From positions 6,014,001 through 6,078,000 of the forward strand of contig NC_092365.1 in the NCBI RefSeq assembly GCF_030848805.1: DNA of 64,000 nucleotides. The letters are read 5' to 3'. Made by a program: the position numbers and the translations under genes. The stretch comes from Temnothorax longispinosus (taxonomy: Eukaryota; Arthropoda; Insecta; Hymenoptera; Formicidae). Each line of letters starts with the position of its first letter. Positions within the stretch are counted from its first letter, which is position 1. The notes below the pieces were generated by a model. It worked only from the letters and a program-made list of their open reading frames with translations, was not told the DNA's origin and searched no databases. Positions 61,064-64,000 of this stretch are shown piece after piece.

Positions 61064-63260
61064 AATGGCTTTGACCGCTCCCACGAGAAAACGGCTTCGA
61101 TCAGCGACCCCACAATCGAACGCTCCGGAGACGGCGGAAGTGATTACGCTGCAGGCGGTGATGCAGGAGATCCGTGAGATGCGCGCGGAGCGCATGCAGA
61201 GGGAAACCGAGTTCGCGGCGATGATACAACAGCGCGATGACGAGCTTCATCAAATGTAGGAGAGGATTTCAGAGCTAAGTCCCTCCAATAATTTTCTTTC
61301 GGGTGAAAACGCGAGCGGCGCGGTGCGAGTGACGGGCGCGGGTGTAGACGCGTCCGGAGATAGAATTCCTCGCGGCGTTAAACTAAAGCCCGATACGTAC
61401 GACGGGACGGCGCCGTTACGCGAGTTTCTTTCACAATTCTCGCTAATTGTCGTTGCGAATGGATGGAGTGAGGCGGAAAAAGCGGTTGTCTTGGCGTCGT
61501 GTTTTGTTACGTCGCGATTATTGGACAAATCGATATAAACCGCGATATAACTCTGTTCTTTTCTTCTTCCAGCACTACTACCTCGGCGTAGTGGAAAGAA
61601 GCCTCTCCTTTGTTATTTCGGGAAAGTCTGCATGCACCGACTATATCCCGGGACTGGCGAGAGGTGTCGTTGTCGGAACGGTGCGTGGAAAGGGAAAAGG
61701 GAATCTTATCCTACAATGAGGGTGTATCGCACGGGAGCACTTGGGGACATTTATTTATATCTTTATTTGTAGCCAGGAACCGGCTGATGTTTTGTGACAC
61801 GGGTTTTAAGGAATAAATTGTTATTAGATTTATTCGTTGCACAATGTTAATTTCTAGTAGTAGATAAGGGAGGAACGGGAAATGGGTAATTTATGATGCT
61901 TGCGAAACTAGAGATTAACACTGAATTTATTAATTCAATCGGGTTCGATACAATCTCCACAAGTTATAAGCATAAGGAATACAAGTTTCGCTTGATTATT
62001 AATATTAGACTTACTATTATCGCTGGCTTTTATAGAAAGAGCGCCTCCTACTGCGTCAATAGACCCTCGAGAATCGGAAGGGTCCAACCTCGTCACTCAG
62101 CTGGAGCAGTTTTCGAGTAGTGGTTCGACAATTAATGTGTAATGAATAATGAACTTCGTGCGTAAAATAAAAGACAAAAGGCTCTCGCTCCGGCTGAGTA
62201 CGTATTTTTATAGGGACCGATTTGAATGCTGGCTGGATTTTTCGTGTCCTGATTTGCTAATGAGCGAATAGAGATGGTAATTATGGGAGGCTTCTATGGC
62301 TTCCATTGGTTAGAATTAATTCCTTCTAGAAGGTTCTAAGGACGCTTTGGAGGGAGTCGAAGGATGCACTTGAGTCATACTGCATTAGCTCTCGACTGGC
62401 AAATATTTTATTTTTCTTGCGCTATCATTCGGACGTTTCTTCACCGAGATCCTTTGATTCCTGCCGGCATTCTGGGTAGTACAGCCGAGGCGTATTTTAT
62501 ATTATTATCGATCGCATTGTAGGGGACTGCGACGTCTTATGAATCATCGCATGGCAAGGGGCGGCTGCAACGTCTTGGTGAATCATAGCAAAGGTTAATA
62601 TTAATATGAAAATGCAAGGTTTACGACAGAGACAATTATAATTGACCGATTTTGAAGAGTTTTGAAAAAGGGGACAAAATTTAATTTGCGTGACGTCACA
62701 GTTTACGGGGAAAGGCGCGTTCATTACTTGATGCGTACGCCGACGGGATCGAATCTCTCTCTTACGCAGAGTTAAAGGCGAAATTGGAATTACGTTTCGG
62801 AGAAAGTGAACTAGCACAAAACTACTATCTTCAGTTCACAAATCGGAAACAGCGCCCGGGCGAGGATTTCGCAGCGTTGGGCGCGGATCTGGAGAGGCTT
62901 TCACAGAAAGCGTATCCAGAATGCTCTCACGAGGTTCGCGATAAAATTGCGAGCTCTCAGTTTGTCGCCGCGTTGACCGACGGTTTTGTGAAGCGTACCC
63001 TTCAAGTCGAGAGAGTAACGTCGCTTCGAATAGCGATCGAGCGTTCGAAGACGCTCAGATTTATCAATCAAAATTGTTTTTCGGGAAAAAGAGACGCTAC
63101 GCCAGGAGATTCTCATTCCGTCCAAAAAGAAGTTCCGGAAACAAAGAAATTTTCGAAGGGACAAAAGGGAAATGAGCGCCGAAAAACAAAGGAGTGTTGG
63201 GGATGTGGGGCAACCGGGCATTTCCGTTCAGAATGTCCCGCGCAGAAACAGGAAAACTAG
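61064..63260 (+). pseudogene. Gypsy-type gag, interrupted by stop and solo LTR
   Basis: ATG at 61064. The frame runs through a coiled region (MQEIREMRAERMQRE), has a TAG at 61257-61259, then continues into a retrotransposon gag domain (KLKPDTYDGTAPLREFLSQF). At 61505 a solo LTR interrupts it. The domain resumes at 62705 (SLSYAELKAKLELRFGESEL) and ends with a CCHC nucleocapsid knuckle (CWGCGATGHFRSEC, from 63195) and stop at 63260. It is the structural protein of the retrotransposon particle; this copy cannot make it. Confidence 0.85.
61505..62700. mobile_element. Solo LTR inserted in gag, 1196 bp
   Basis: Starts TGTTACGTC, ends GACGTCACA, and is flanked by GTTT on both sides (61501-61504, 62701-62704). 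Removing it and one GTTT restores continuity of the gag domain, which confirms the insertion. It has no coding sequence. A degenerate direct repeat (GCGACGTCTTATGAATCAT / GCAACGTCTTGGTGAATCAT) lies near 62528-62585. Confidence 0.85.
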
Positions 63261-63410
63261 CTTCTGTCGGGTTGATCGGGGCTGGCTCGACAGGCGAAGC
63301 CCGAGCTCCGGTTTACGCGCGCGGCAGAGCTAATATTGTGCGCCGTCTCGGAGGCGTGGGCGCGGACTCACGCAACGTTGTTGTGTTAATGGATTTTTAG
63401 ACAATAAATC

Positions 63411-64000
63411 TTGTATTTTAGAATAGATACGGGCTCAGATGTGTCGGTTTTAAATTTAAGATTGGCGGATAATTTGAAGCAAGTTCCTCTTGATTTTTGT
63501 AATCTCAGATATCCTACCGGTGAGAGGGTGCCGGTAATTTCTCGCGTATTAGCCACGATTTCTTTGGGCAAATTTAATTTTAAGATGCCTTTTTATGTGG
63601 CAGACATTAGTGACGAATGTATTCTCGGGACAGATTTTCTTGAGAAAGCGGAAGTTTTGAATAAATTTTTAGAGAACACTCTCGGTTTGACGAAGAGTGT
63701 GGAAGTTGAGCACGGACTAATTTGTTCTCGAATTGAGGACTGTCCTGTTCTTCTTCCGATATTTGAGCAAGGATTCTCACATTTAAATCCTTTACAGAAA
63801 CTTGTCTTGCATCAAATTCTTGAAAGAATTTTATCATGTCTTTTCCGAAAATATTATTGCCGGGAATTGTGATGTATTATGTCATACCATAGAATTGTGT
63901 GATTCTCGCCCTATTAAGCAGGTACCTCGCCGAATTCCCCTTCATCTACAAACGGAAATAAATAAAATTTTGGAAGAGATGAAAGACCAAAAAGTAATTG
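63411..64000 (+). pseudogene. Gypsy-type pol: protease and start of reverse transcriptase (runs off window)
   Basis: An aspartic protease motif DTGSDVSVL (from about 63427) and a flap/second strand region ending ILGTDFLE are clear. A frameshift near 63822 ends the open frame at 63872. The reading then continues one frame over into the leader of the reverse transcriptase to the window end. The link from gag (stop 63260) to protease also lacks a continuous frame. This is a decayed copy; catalytic RT motifs lie outside the window. Confidence 0.75.

Overview
The window is nuclear DNA of an insect, most likely a hymenopteran and probably an ant. It is AT-rich, its genes are split by short GT-AG introns, and it holds an insect odorant receptor, the 3' end of the muscle gene twitchin/projectin (bent), tandem alkaline phosphatase genes and a dense load of transposable elements (TEs). 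One 500-base assembly gap lies at 43323-43822. Species identity is inferred; nothing here proves it.

Layout. 1-11.6 kb: two tandem alkaline phosphatase genes. Only the last two exons of the first are inside the window; the second is complete (7 coding exons, 523 aa, all catalytic residues visible) with a probable noncoding first exon. 12-17.3 kb: a stray Ig/FnIII fragment of bent, then three inverted-repeat elements, one nested in another; the nested one is a 1.48-kb near-perfect palindrome carrying a SWIM zinc-finger fragment in both arms. 17.6-35.5 kb: a tandem segmental duplication (unit A 17655-25702, unit B 26594-35496). Each unit holds a BTB-BACK-kelch-like gene on the + strand and the C-terminal exons of bent on the - strand. 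Unit A has lost four bent exons and gained two TEs; unit B has gained another TE. A CENP-L-like gene fragment lies at the A/B junction. 36.5-37 kb: two bent kinase exons, each with a single-base frameshift. 38.1-42.5 kb: an 8-bp-TSD DNA transposon with a nested repeat. 44.4-49.7 kb: an odorant receptor gene on the - strand, split by TE insertions and apparently lacking one exon. 49.9-51.3 kb: a TTAA-inserted element whose core is an array of GTCGAC palindromes. 52.8-55.7 kb: a decayed multi-exon gene of a family I cannot name, interrupted by a Tc1/mariner-type element with a PHD-like finger. 55.9-59 kb: a broken LINE. 59.0-59.8 kb: a solo LTR containing a hairpin array. 60.7-64 kb: the 5' half of a decayed Gypsy-type LTR retrotransposon with a second solo LTR inserted in gag.

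The genes do not form a pathway. What links the window is repeated duplication and transposition. Several insertions can be proven because the uninserted copy of the site is also present: TTAA sites at 30755-30758 and 51465-51468. Exon boundaries were placed by eye from consensus splice sites and codon phase. Many single-base frameshifts occur in otherwise well-conserved exons, so some 'pseudogene' calls could be assembly errors. I found no CRISPR array, operon or other prokaryotic feature and no tRNA gene.
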